Below are positions 23,350-33,369 of a DNA stretch of 64,000 nt, one piece after another. This stretch comes from Myxocyprinus asiaticus (Eukaryota > Chordata > Actinopteri > Cypriniformes > Catostomidae): contig NC_059365.1 of NCBI RefSeq assembly GCF_019703515.2, forward strand, positions 37,033,501-37,097,500. Reading direction: 5' to 3'. Both the position numbers and the translations under genes were made by a program. The stretch's first letter is position 1. Each line of letters begins with the position of its first letter. The notes under the pieces were generated by a model, which was not told where the DNA came from, did no database searches, and saw nothing but the letters and a program-made list of their open reading frames with translations.

Positions 23350-23503
23350 AAAGAATCATTTGATGATTCGTAGCTGTTTTCCTATTTAAATTTAGCTTAA
23401 AAGCCATTAAATTAGACTATTAAAAAGATGTAATTAATTTAACAAATGTTGACCTTTTGTGACAACTTTTGGGGCATGTTGTCACAATAAAGGTCAATGT
23501 CTG

Positions 23504-24071
23504 TTAAAGGAATGTTCTGTGTCCAGTACAAGTTAAGCTCATAAGTTAAGTTAATCAGCAGTATTTTAGGCATAATGTTGATTAACACAAAAAATAAGAA
23601 AGGCACTTTTGGAAGTAAATGGAGCCAGTTCATAAACACTAATATTCACAGTTTCAAAATATAGCCACAAGACGTACACATTAAAAGTATTAACATGATT
23701 TTAGTAAGATAAAGTCACTTACTAACCTTATTAGTGTAAAGTTACTGTATATCCAATACTGGTATTACAGGGTTTTGTTGTCATGGCAATGAAGTTGCAA
23801 TATTAAGTTAGTAATTTTATCACACTAAAATCATGTTAACATACTATAATACTATACTATAATGATAACGTCTTGTGGCAATACTTCACTGTAAAACAGT
23901 GTGTATTTTAGCATTTATGGACTGGCCCCTTTCACTTCCATTGTAAGTGTCTCACTGTAACCACAATCGTTTTTTTTTGTTTTTTTATAACAAGGGTCGA
24001 GTCAAAACTATTTTTCTTGTGGAAATCAGCATTATAGCTTAACTTTTACTGAACCTGGTACATTCCTTTAA
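23504..24071. mobile_element. 568-bp TTAA-flanked cyprinid MITE, complete copy
   Basis: TTAA flanks it at 23504-23507 and 24068-24071. The ends are aggaatgttctgtgtccagt and, inverted on the right, aggaatgtaccaggttcagt. The interior has ttgtggcaatacttc, tttcacttccattgtaagtg and ttttgttgtcatggcaatga, known features of this abundant family. It has no coding capacity. Confidence 0.85.
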
Positions 24072-24312
24072 ATTAACAGTATATTTTTTTCCTGGGCTAT
24101 AACAGTGCAAATTTTCTATATAGCTTTATTTGTAGTCAAAACATTTAGGTATATGTCTATGTACAAACTGACCCTCAAATATAAACCTACACTGAGAAAT
24201 ATTCACTGGAGTAAAAAGTGTGACAACAAGCCATGATCTGCCCTAAATAATAATACTAATAATACTAATAATAAACTTCCTTTATATAAATCCTTTAATA
24301 CAAGCAAGCAAG

Positions 24313-24333
24313 ACACACACACACACACACACA
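24313..24333. repeat. (AC)n microsatellite
   Basis: A short AC run, followed within 160 bp by a (TA)n at about 24461-24475. Confidence 0.85.
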
Positions 24334-24490
24334 AAAATTATAATAATATTTTAGCCTTATTTTAAATATTTTTTAAGATTTTTAAGATTTACACAATTTC
24401 ATAAAAACATCCATCAAATTGAATTGTGTAATTTTTAACAAAGTTAAATTAATATTAATATATATATATATATATTATTAATATATATAC

Positions 24491-24628
24491 ATTCTACTGA
24501 TGTGACTTTCACTGAAATCAATAATACACTCAAAAACTAAATATTAAGATTTACATACACACGTGTTAATCTTAAAATGTAGTTTTTGAGTGTATTATTG
24601 ATTTTGGTGAAGGTCACATCAATAGAAT
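24491..24628. repeat. near-perfect hairpin (two arms of about 60 bp)
   Basis: The left arm 24491-24551 (attctactgatgtgactttc...) and right arm 24567-24628 (...aaggtcacatcaatagaat) are inverse complements with few mismatches. Both carry the core caataatacactcaaaaact or its complement. The loop is about 15 bp. It is bordered on the left by a TA run. It is probably a small foldback MITE; a transcribed hairpin is also possible. Confidence 0.85.
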
Positions 24629-25740
24629 GACCCAAAATCTGCTGAATGGTTTTGACTGTGTGTAATTCATCATAGCTGTGAGAGGCATTGAGCTGTTTGT
24701 GGAGGATACAGGCGCTCTAGTGAAAGCAGGCTTTGCAGGCTACAATGAGTCTGGCTGATAGGATGGGCCTGTAACATAAGATGATGGCCATGTGGCAGTC
24801 AGAGTCACAGACAGACCTGACATCTGTGAGAGAGGAAGATTTATTACTTCACCACATTTAAACCATATTGTGTATTTACATTTATTCCCAGTGTATTCTT
24901 CTGTATCCTTGTCCCTTTCTTTTATTTTCCCCTTCATTTCCTTCATTTTTATTTACTTCACCAACATCACTTATTTCTGGTGCTTATTTACTTTTTTTCA
25001 CATTTAGGTAGAAAAGTGACACAACTGAGTGACACAACTAAGCTAAAATAACACACTTGTTTTCCCACTTTGAAGTTTGTTTGAGTCGCTTATGGAAACT
25101 CGACTTGTGTTCATTGAACTGATCATTAGAAATGATACATTAAAACTGATTCACTGTTACCAAACTTTAGGTCTGTAATTTAAAATGAGCCATTTCTAAT
25201 CCTAATTTTGTGTTCAGTTTTTAAGGGCTTATTAAAACTAGTAAAGTTATCCAGTGAAAAGCATTGTGTTTTTCTTTTTTTGTATTGTATTGTTGTTTGA
25301 TTAATATTCCCTACAATTTCATATGTATGTACAGGATGTATGCAATCTAAAGGACTGTTGTTAATTGTATGTTAATTGGTATATTAGTAAATACCATGTG
25401 CTCCCTTTGATTTACCCTGATATTATTAAAGCAACATAAAGTGAATCTGGACTTCACATGTGCTAAAAGATCACATGTTGTGTATGCGCTCTGTGTGGGT
25501 ACACCAGGGTTTAACCATAGGTTTAACAAATAAAAGAAAATGATCCTGCAAATGGTGAGGTTTTGTCCAATCCAGCCCTTTGCCAAAAATGAATTTGACA
25601 CCCTTGATTTGTCAACCTGAACAACCAAACATAATATACGTATAATTCCTATATTTAAACTGACAGTCACATCAATGCATTTAGAATTTACTTTTTATTT
25701 GCTATTTAGTAAAGGTTAATTTTATTTTATTTATTTTTTT
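24629..25740. other. nothing recognised
   Basis: Presumed intron. No terminal repeats or exon-like frames stand out. Confidence 0.4.

Positions 25741-25744
<4 letters not shown>

Positions 25745-25799
<55 letters not shown>
25745..25799. repeat. (GA)n microsatellite
   Basis: About 27 GA units. Confidence 0.96.
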
Positions 25800-25801
<2 letters not shown>

Positions 25802-25925
25802 GTGGGGTGGGGGTGCCCTTTTTCTTGGTTTATGCCACTGCCCCTCAAAATGTCTGTGCATGTCTTTGACATAGGTGTACATTTAAGGAGGATATCATAA
25901 CTGGGGTGGCGGCTTGGGCCAGAAA

Positions 25926-26085
25926 GCAACCTCCCAGAAAACCCTAGCAACCACCTAGCAACGCCCAAGCAACAACCCAGAATACCATGTGACCATATGC
26001 TGGAAAACCTAAGAACACTTTACCAACCACATAGCAAAATCCTGGCAACCATACAAAACACCCTAGCATTGTGCCAGCAAGTTTT
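25926..26085. repeat. degenerate tandem repeat, 'ccctagcaaccacctagcaac' type
   Basis: Irregular units built on the motif cctagcaacca / ccaagcaacaaccc / cctggcaaccata run for about 160 bp. This is a frequent fish intronic tandem repeat. Confidence 0.7.
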
Positions 26086-26507
26086 GGACAAGCAAGCATC
26101 TCTTACATTTTCTTCAGAAAATCTAGTTTTCTACATTGTCTATTTTTATTATAAGTACTTTATAATCTTTGGGAATATTGTAAATGTTAACAATCATTAC
26201 AAAAAACTGAGGACACAACTAAAGAGAAAAAAGAAAGACATAGCAGAACTAAATAGAGAGATAGTTTTTGCAGAATTTGTAAAAGAATATGTATTTATAT
26301 TATTAGATACATACACTGCACTCTAACACCTTATCCTTGAGTAATCATGCTAAATTGTTAATTTGGTACTAGAAAATCACTTGCCATTATATCAAACACT
26401 GCTGAAAGCTATTTGGTTCATTAAATGAAGCTTAACATTGTGTATGTTTTTGAGTTGCCACAGTATGCAATACACTGGCATGTCTTAAGGTCAATATTAG
26501 GTCAAAA

Positions 26508-26984
26508 ATGGCACAAAAGAAACCGCTTTCTCTAGAAACTCGTCAGTCAATCATTGTTTTGAGGAATGAAGGCTATACAATGCTTGAAATTGCCAAAAAA
26601 CTGAAGATATCATACAAAGGTGTACACTACAGTCTTCAAAGACAAAGGACAACTGGCTCTAACAAGGACAGAAAGAGATGTGGAAGGCCAGATGTACAAC
26701 TAAAAAAGAGGATAAGTACATCAGAGTCTCTAGTTTGAGAAATAGATGCCTCACATGTCCTCAGCTGACAGCTTCATTGAATTCTACCCGCTCAACACCA
26801 GTTTCTTGTACAACAGTAAAGAGAAGACTCAGGGGTGCAGGCCTTATGGGAAGAATTGCAAAGAAAAAAACACTTTTGAAACAGAAAAAGAAAAGGTTAG
26901 AGTGGGCAAAGAAACACAGACATTGGACAACAGATAATTGGAAAAGAGTGTTGGATCTTAACCCCATTGAGCTTTTGTGGGATC
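26508..26984 (+). pseudogene. Tc1-like transposase, N-terminal part (family A copy 1)
   Basis: The frame opens at ATG 26508 with a helix-turn-helix region (LEIAKKLKISYKGVHYSLQR). It then has GRPDVQLKK, a GRPR-like linker between the two DNA-binding subdomains. A frame shift near 26735 passes to RNRCLTCPQLTASLNS and VKRRLRGAGLMGR. The catalytic core is deleted after TTDNWKRV. Non-functional. Confidence 0.8.
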
Positions 26985-27659
26985 AGCTAGACCAGGGGTC
27001 GGGAACCTATGGCTCGCAAGCCATAAGTGGCTCTTTGTTAAAAATCAAGTGGCTCGCCGGGTGTCTCACCATTCACCAACACATGATCGTTTAAAACTTT
27101 CTAGAGATCATTTTCCTGGGTGTGATTGCAAAGCTTGAAGTCAATGACACTGTTATGATTTCCCTTCTCCCGAATTTGTCATACATCCTACTCCTGGTGA
27201 ACATGGCTTGAAATGAACACCCGCCAAATGCAGATTTTTATGATTTTTTTGATACGAGTGTGCAGTGAGCTCTGCTGTTCACGAGTGTAATGAAAGCGCT
27301 TCTCCAGGACCTGCACATGCATAGAGTTCTGGGTCTCGTTTCCCCAATAACTATTGATCTTAGCTGTTAAGAGCATTTTCTACGAGTGATTTTATGAACA
27401 TTTGTTTTTTTTTTTATATGCACCTAGGGTGTGAAATAGCACCCGCCACACTCCAAATGCGACGAGGCCAGTTCGCAGGTCCTCGTCCAAATGCAGGAAT
27501 TTCATGAGCGAGTAATTTTGCTCATCTACCCACTGTAAAGATGCTGGAAACAGGCAGATGAAGAGACGATGGTGTAGTGATGAACCCAAGTGCAGTTTAT
27601 TTCCAAACATGAGATCCAAAAACCCTGACTACTAACGTAAAAAAAAAAACATGGAACTC

Positions 27660-28167
27660 GGGCTTGGCGGCCATGACGTGGAGCAAAGTCATGGAAGGTG
27701 GAGCCATGGGAGGCACAAGGGATGAAGCTGTGGCAGGCTCGAGGAGCGAAGCCATAGAAGGCAGAGCTGTGGTCTGGGACGGACGAGGCTGGCAACGCTG
27801 GCACTGGGACGGACGAAGCCAGCAACACTGGCTCTGGGACGGACGAGGCTTCCAGCTCGCTGGCCGTCGCAGGCGTGGGCGTTGGCTCGTTGGCTGTGGC
27901 AGGCGTGGGCTCGTTGGCCGTCTCCTCTACGGTGAATGGTGAACCACCCATCAGTAGGGCAAGGTCAATATACCGAGCAAGGCTGTAGGCACATTGACCA
28001 TCAGGCATCAAAGGGGAAATCAGCTCATAAAGCCCGAAATGGAAACAGTCCTTGAGGGCCACTTCATTAAAATCCAACCTGAAGGCCAGAGCGCAGAATT
28101 CCTCCACATACTCCTCCAGGGGATAACTCCCCTGGCATAGATGAAGGAGCTGAACTACTGGGTTCAT
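27660..28167 (-). pseudogene. retrotransposon gag fragment
   Basis: It begins MNPVVQLLHLCQGSYPLEEY, 20 bp after the LTR. It contains AFRLDFNEVALKDCFHFGL and YSLARYIDLALLMGGSPFTV, which resemble the capsid part of fish gypsy-type Gag proteins. A proline/glutamate/alanine-rich repeat tract (NEPTPATANEPTPTPATA) follows. The frame then reads on through the truncated LTR to a stop at 27526. No zinc knuckle, protease or polymerase is present, so this is a dead, internally deleted copy. Confidence 0.75.
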
Positions 28168-28312
28168 TATGGCCGGTCAGGTATTCTGTAACAATGCTGG
28201 AAACAGGCAGATGAAGAGACGGTGGTGAAGTGATGAACCCAAGTGCAATTTATTTCCAAACGTGAGATCCAAAAACCCTGACTACTAACGTGAACAAAAC
28301 ATGATCGACTTG

Positions 28313-28370
28313 ACTATCGATTTGACTACCGACTTGACTATCGACTTGACTATCGACTTGACTATCGGAT
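28313..28370. repeat. short tandem repeat within the LTR, 12-bp unit
   Basis: Five to six units of about 12 bp (gacttgactatc / gacttgactacc) lie inside the LTR. In the solo LTR at 60 kb the matching site has only scattered gtcaag phrases, so the tandem array is specific to this copy. Confidence 0.85.
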
Positions 28371-30075
28371 ACAACAAAGTTACATACACAATACCTAACA
28401 CTAGACAATGGCAAACATGAGGGCTTAAATACAAGGACATGGGTAACAGGTAAACAAGACAACTAATCACAAGACTAAACTATAAACAAGATAACAAGAC
28501 TAAATGAACTTAAACCATGAAATGTCAAGACTAATAACAAATTAATCAAACAAAGAACCAATGAAAACAAGACACATGAACAGGGGAAATACATGACAAG
28601 ATCACATGAGGGAACAGGAAATCACATGACATGACATGACAGGAACAGGAACTAAACTTGAAAATAACAGACATGAAAACAAGAACAAAACACATAAACA
28701 TGACACCCGCAACAGGCATGTGACCTGTAAGACGTCTTGGAGTGACACGTGCTAGAAGAAACAATCTTTATTATATTTTTAAGAACAGACAAAAGAAAAG
28801 CTGTCAGTGCTGGTGTTTGATTCGCTGTTTGTTCAGAGGTGTGCAGCAGGACCCTGTCTTGTGGAACAAGCGCATGTAAAGAGTTATCACTCCTTTTTCT
28901 CTGTTTCATTGAACTGAAAACTGTTTGGAAGAATAATGTGATCTATGAGAATGCTGCAAATGATCTCCGATCATCTCCTGAGGTGCTGTGAGTTTAGTTT
29001 GCTTTATTTCCGCGGAGCAGTTCAACTCTGCAGGTTCAGTAATATATACAGGTATCTTTGTATTAAAGAAACAAAGACGAAAGTGATTAAATCATAAAGA
29101 AAAACAAGACACGTTCACCTTGAACCTAAAATTTAGTTTTATTTTCTTTTCTTTTGGCAGCATTAACTGTATTACCAAAACGCAATACACACACAAATTC
29201 GATAAGAACACAAGGGAATTTATTAGGCTTATTTATTATGATGATTATTATAATTATCTTTACATTTATAATAGTTTTAGTTCTTAATTTGCACCTGTTG
29301 CCACGTACTGATACTTGCGTGATGGCAAATGGGGCCATTGGAGATGGTAAATGTTTGGATTTGGGGAGGTGGTTAAATAAGATTTTTTAATCACTTCGCT
29401 ATTTTCATGCTTTTTCGTTTCATTTAAAGTGCAATTTGAGTTTTTCGTGTTTCAAATTAATAAATTTTTTAAAGCAAAATCAATAAAGCAAAAATATTCA
29501 CTGACACTTGGCGGGGCCATATAATCTTGATATTTATAAGGCGATTATCGTTAAAATATTTTTTACCTATCGCCCATCCCAAAAGGGAAGTTTAATTTTT
29601 CATGAACAATTGTAAAATGAAGTCATTTTATGTAGACCCGCACAAACATGTGTAATCAATTCCATATTGCAACATGTTACCTATTAATTTTTGCATATTT
29701 GTTTGTTTTTGTGTTTTTGAGTAGTCTATGGGCAATATAAACATTTTATTTAATTGAAACTTTGTTTTTGAAAATAGTAAATTATTAATTTGTGCTATGG
29801 TTCTTTCAAAAAAATGCATCAACCAAAAATTTAAAAATTCTCTCTGAAAAAAGGTTCCTGACCCATGAGCTAGACAGTAAGGTGCGTGAGAAGTGCCCGA
29901 CAAGACAGCCACATCTATGGCAAGTGCTACAGGAAGTGTGGGGTGAAATGTCACCTGAGTATCTGGACAAACTGACAGCTGGAATGCCAAGGATCTGCAA
30001 AGCTGTCATTGCTGCATGTGGAGGATTTTTTAATGAGTACTCTTTGAAGTAGTTTAAGAAGTGATATGCATATGT

Positions 30076-30096
30076 ATATGTATGTATGTATGTATG

Positions 30097-30164
<68 letters not shown>
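30076..30164. repeat. (TATG)n-(TA)n microsatellite
   Basis: A run of about five tatg units is followed by about 30 TA units at the 3' end of the Tc1-like copy. Confidence 0.95.
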
Positions 30165-30165
<1 letters not shown>

Positions 30166-30167
<2 letters not shown>

Positions 30168-31719
30168 GTTCTTTTACAAATTTTGCAAAAACTTTCTCTA
30201 TTTAGCTCTAGAATCCTCCTCCTAATGTCACAGCACCATCTGCTGGACTGACCCTTAAAAACACTAATGTGTCTGTTCCTGTGATGGAAACAGATTGTCA
30301 TACCATGGTACTTTAATAGGATATATACCATGATACTGAATGAGTACCATAATACTCCAAAGTACTTAAAAAAAATACCACAGTACTACTAGGGCAAATG
30401 ACCAAAAAACTTATTAGCAGGGTAAATATTAAAAAGAAAAAACCCATGGGATTGTTATGATGGTGTCACGTACAGAAAACATAGTAGTGCAATTGTACTT
30501 TTTTTATTATTATTATTTTTTTTTTACTTTTTGTTAACGAGAGAAGCATCTCCATTCTCTACCTGGAAATAAAACTGAAATAATTCTTTCAGTGAAACAG
30601 CAGAGAGCGCTATAACCCACACACACTAGTTTCTAAGCCACTGTTTTTATCCAGCATTGTAGCATCACTTTATTTCAAGAGCAGATAGAAATAGAGTTCA
30701 GAGTGTGCTGCTATATTTACTCCATGACCTGCTGTTGCTCTTTCACAGTTTGAGTCAAAGGTCAATCTATCAGACTGTACGTGAGTTCAAACTAAACATA
30801 CTGACTTCTGTTGTTTTTATACTAAACTGATGATATTTTCTGGCCCCTACTTATAAACCTAACCCTAACAGAAACCTTTGCATTTTTATATTTTCATTAA
30901 GACATAATTTAGTAAGTTTATTAAGCCGTTTTCCTCATCTCTGCAAATCGGAGCACAGTTTGAGTCATTAATAAGATCTCCCCTTCGACTCTATACCTGA
31001 GGACACGCATGTGAGTTACTGGGGTCTTTCTCTCATGAAAGTATCCATTTGCTCATTTAATCTAATTACTGTCAAGTAAAAACAATTGAGAAAAGACCAT
31101 GTTTGTGTTTTTTTGTCCTATGGAGACAGAGAGAGAGAGAGAGAGAGAGAGATACCCCTCACATGCCCATAGACAGTCATAACCTCATTCTTACTTGTGC
31201 AAATGTTAGTCTTGCAAAAACAATCTCTCTCAATATCCAACAAACCCTTGGCCCAAACAAATCCACAATCTCTCTCACTCGCTTTCTCTCTTTTTGAGAC
31301 AAACATTCCCACATATACACATGCACACACTGACTGAATATCTCCCCCATTTTATGTCATACTAAACAAACAGAAAAGACATTGATTCCAGTCTTCCCAT
31401 GTCTGCATGGAGCAAGAGCTTTTGAAAGGATCAAGGCTGGATCAAAGCTTTGCTGTAGGACTGTTTTCAGGCTCCATCTGTTCCACACTAAATTACAACA
31501 GAGCCATGATACAACATCAAAACCACAGCCTATACCCATAAACTCTCAGAGAAAGCTTTAGAAAAGGATGTGATCCCTGTCTATACAAAAAATGTTCCTT
31601 GAAAGTTTCTATGTATTTCCTTCTCAAAGAAACATGCCTAGCCCATTTCTCCTAATACATTCAGATCATCACACTGCACTGCAAAATATGATAATTATTA
31701 TTTTTTTTATCCAAATGGA
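30166..31719. other. no gene; microsatellite and repeat fragment
   Basis: It contains a T-rich run (30498-30530), a fragment of the ggtccccaca-type repeat (about 30825-30935) and a (GA)n at 31127-31151. The rest is presumed intron. Confidence 0.4.
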
Positions 31720-32670
31720 CATCCGAATGGAAATGTACCCAGTAATCGACCTTATTCTGCCAGATTACTGACTAGCGTTATCCCCCATCAGACATTTTTG
31801 CATTAAAGGTACAGTAAGAGATTTTTTTCATGGAAAGGTATGCACATTTTTTTCCTACTCCCTGAAAGATATTAATGAAATAAGTGTCATGAGATATCTC
31901 ACCGGTCTCTGTGACAGCTCTAGACTCTGTAAACAGCAAACAAAAATGTGCCCGTGGTCCGCAGACAGTGACGCTTTCTGCCTGTCAATCATTTTGGACA
32001 TTCTCATAGTATTGTAGTTGCAGTGAATTATTGAGGAATGATGCCATTTTTATGCCATGTTGTTCATAACAGTTGTCAGTTGAGGGCGCTATTTTGGTGC
32101 TGTTGTTTCTGCACGATGTTGGTCTCAATAAAGCTCATTTGGTATCTTTGGACCGTGGGTTTTGGAAAAAGGGGGCGTAGCTAATTCAAAGGCTCAGTTT
32201 GTGGAAATTCTAGAAAGTCTAAAATCACTTACAGCACCTTTAATTCAAACATGTTCACCTTACCCTATGGCGCTACTGATAGCCTGTTGCATGAACAACC
32301 TCCAAGACACTGGTTCTTGTCCCATGGAAACCAATAAGTACTTGTGTTCAAATATACAGGTACAATGGTGAGTGTGATTCAGAGGCTTCATTTTCATTCT
32401 AAAATTAAATTTTTACTCCACTGATGGTTAGGTTTAGGGATGGGGTTTGGGTTAGGGAGTATGGTTAATACAATATGCACTCCTGTTGACTGTATTACAT
32501 AATTTACAATTAAAAATACAACTTGATTGTGGCGCCACTCTGTGGACATTTCACCTTAACAACACTTCCAACTTCGGCCACTGGGGGAAGTGGTTGGATT
32601 TCAGTAAGCACAGATTTCATTAGCATAAATTTGACCAACTGTCGCCAAATTCACAGTTTGATCAGTTTGG
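31720..32670 (+). repeat. dispersed SINE-like repeat, copy A (holds a MITE)
   Basis: It aligns with 45909-46830 in the same orientation: cccatcagacatttttgcattaa, acaatggtgag, ggttaggtttaggg, gtttgggttaggg, cactctgtggacatttcacc. The alignment breaks only where the MITE (31803-32243) sits here and where the SINE (46094-46528) sits in copy B. The telomere-like ggttaggtttaggg phrase and a tRNA-like head in related copies suggest an old SINE family. Confidence 0.75.
31803..32243. mobile_element. 441-bp TTAA-flanked MITE, copy 2
   Basis: Flanked by TTAA (31803-31806, 32240-32243), with ends ggtacagtaagagattttt and aaatcacttacagcacc. It is a full-length match to copy 1 at 15660-16103 with small indels. 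The unfilled site in copy B of the surrounding repeat reads gcattaattaataag. Confidence 0.88.
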
Positions 32671-32899
32671 TGGGGCATGTTTCTAAACAATGAAGAGACA
32701 TTGCTGACATATAAAAGTGGTTGGTGATGTGTTCAAATGAGGGCTGTCAATTTTAAAAAATAAGACAATAAATCATGTCCCTGGACCATAATAAGGAATA
32801 TTCCTACCATCAGAGCAATTCAAACTTGAAGTACCACCTGTTTTCTCCAGGGGGTAGTAAGCGAAACACCAGCTGTATAGGCAATGTACAGCTTATACA

Positions 32900-33065
32900 G
32901 AGAACAAACCACACTCACTGACAGCAGACAGCAAAGGAGAAGAATGTGTTCTTGCGTACAAACACAGCTTGATGGAGTGCAAACCCAAACGCAGTGACCT
33001 CAAGACGTGTTTTTCTACGTTTCAAACTTCGTTTAACTTGACACACCGACCTAAAAACACTACCG
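32900..33065 (-). repeat. dispersed repeat, minus copy (partner at 50138-50285)
   Basis: Its reverse complement shares gtgtcaagttaaa, tagaaaaacacgtct and ctgtcagtgagtgtgatttgttc-like phrases with the plus-strand stretch at 50138-50285. The class is unknown. Confidence 0.55.
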
Positions 33066-33187
33066 AGATGTTCCAAAAACATCCATCTGACACAGCTGTA
33101 CATTGACATGTCCTTAAACAAGCCCTTATAATAAATCTCTGACTGATTGACGAATTCAATTAAAAGTTGGCCAGTGACTGGCTTATG

Positions 33188-33188
<1 letters not shown>

Positions 33189-33254
<66 letters not shown>
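33189..33254. repeat. (TA)n microsatellite
   Basis: About 33 TA units. Confidence 0.96.
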
Positions 33255-33259
<5 letters not shown>

Positions 33260-33369
33260 ATATTAGATTCTAAAGCCACTTTTTGTATTGTCTTATCAAT
33301 GCTTTACTCTTCTCCACATTAATGTAATGCATTTTAATTATCTGAAATATATATTTTTTATAATATATA
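33255..33369 (+). repeat. left copy of a 115-bp direct duplication flanking a Tc1 element
   Basis: acaatatattagattctaaa through cattttaattatctgaaat is repeated at 34960-35080 with only a few changes. The Tc1 element 33370-34947 lies between the two copies. Confidence 0.92.

Larger units (their letters stand above)
27534..28705 (-). mobile_element. LTR-retrotransposon remnant with gag fragment
   Basis: On the minus strand a 519-bp LTR (28705-28187, TGTCATG...TTACA) is followed by a gag-like frame, and then by a second, 5'-truncated LTR end (about 27654-27534). The two LTR ends match over about 112 bp (ctggaaacaggcagatgaag, gatccaaaaaccctgactac). Flanking cccac/cccgc is a 4/5 match for a 5-bp target duplication. 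pol is entirely missing. A solo LTR of the same family lies at 60708-61127. Placement in the Ty3/gypsy group is inferred from the gag type. Confidence 0.8.
26993..29866. mobile_element. hAT element inserted in the Tc1-like copy
   Basis: A perfect 8-bp duplication agctagac flanks it (26985-26992 and 29867-29874). The ends are CAGGGGTCGGGAACC on the left and, inverted, CATGGGTCAGGAACC on the right (13 of 15). The left subterminal tatggctcgcaagccata is typical of this hAT group. No hAT transposase frame is seen. An LTR-retrotransposon remnant has been inserted in it at 27534-28705. Without that remnant it is about 1.7 kb. Confidence 0.85.
26336..30062 (+). mobile_element. Tc1-like element (family A), copy 1, split by a hAT insertion
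   Basis: The two parts, 26336-26984 and 29875-30062, join across the 8-bp duplication agctagac of the hAT inserted at 26993-29866. Joined, the copy is about 0.85 kb. It encodes the N-terminal paired-like DNA-binding part (residues SLETRQSIIVLRNEGYTMLE onward), then RLRGAGLMGRIAKKK, TDNWKRV, and directly LDLNPIELLWDQLD and the C-terminus MPRICKAVIAACGGF. The middle of the catalytic domain, with both aspartates, is missing. The copy at 57621-58709 lacks exactly the same part. The left terminal repeat is also lost. Confidence 0.85.

Noticed and set aside
28313..28370. 12-bp tandem array considered as a regulatory array
   Set aside because: It lies within a retrotransposon LTR and is missing from the related solo LTR, so it is best explained as local tandem expansion.
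30066..30331. Frames rich in Tyr-Ile at 30.0-30.3 kb
   Set aside because: Products of the (TATG)n-(TA)n microsatellite.
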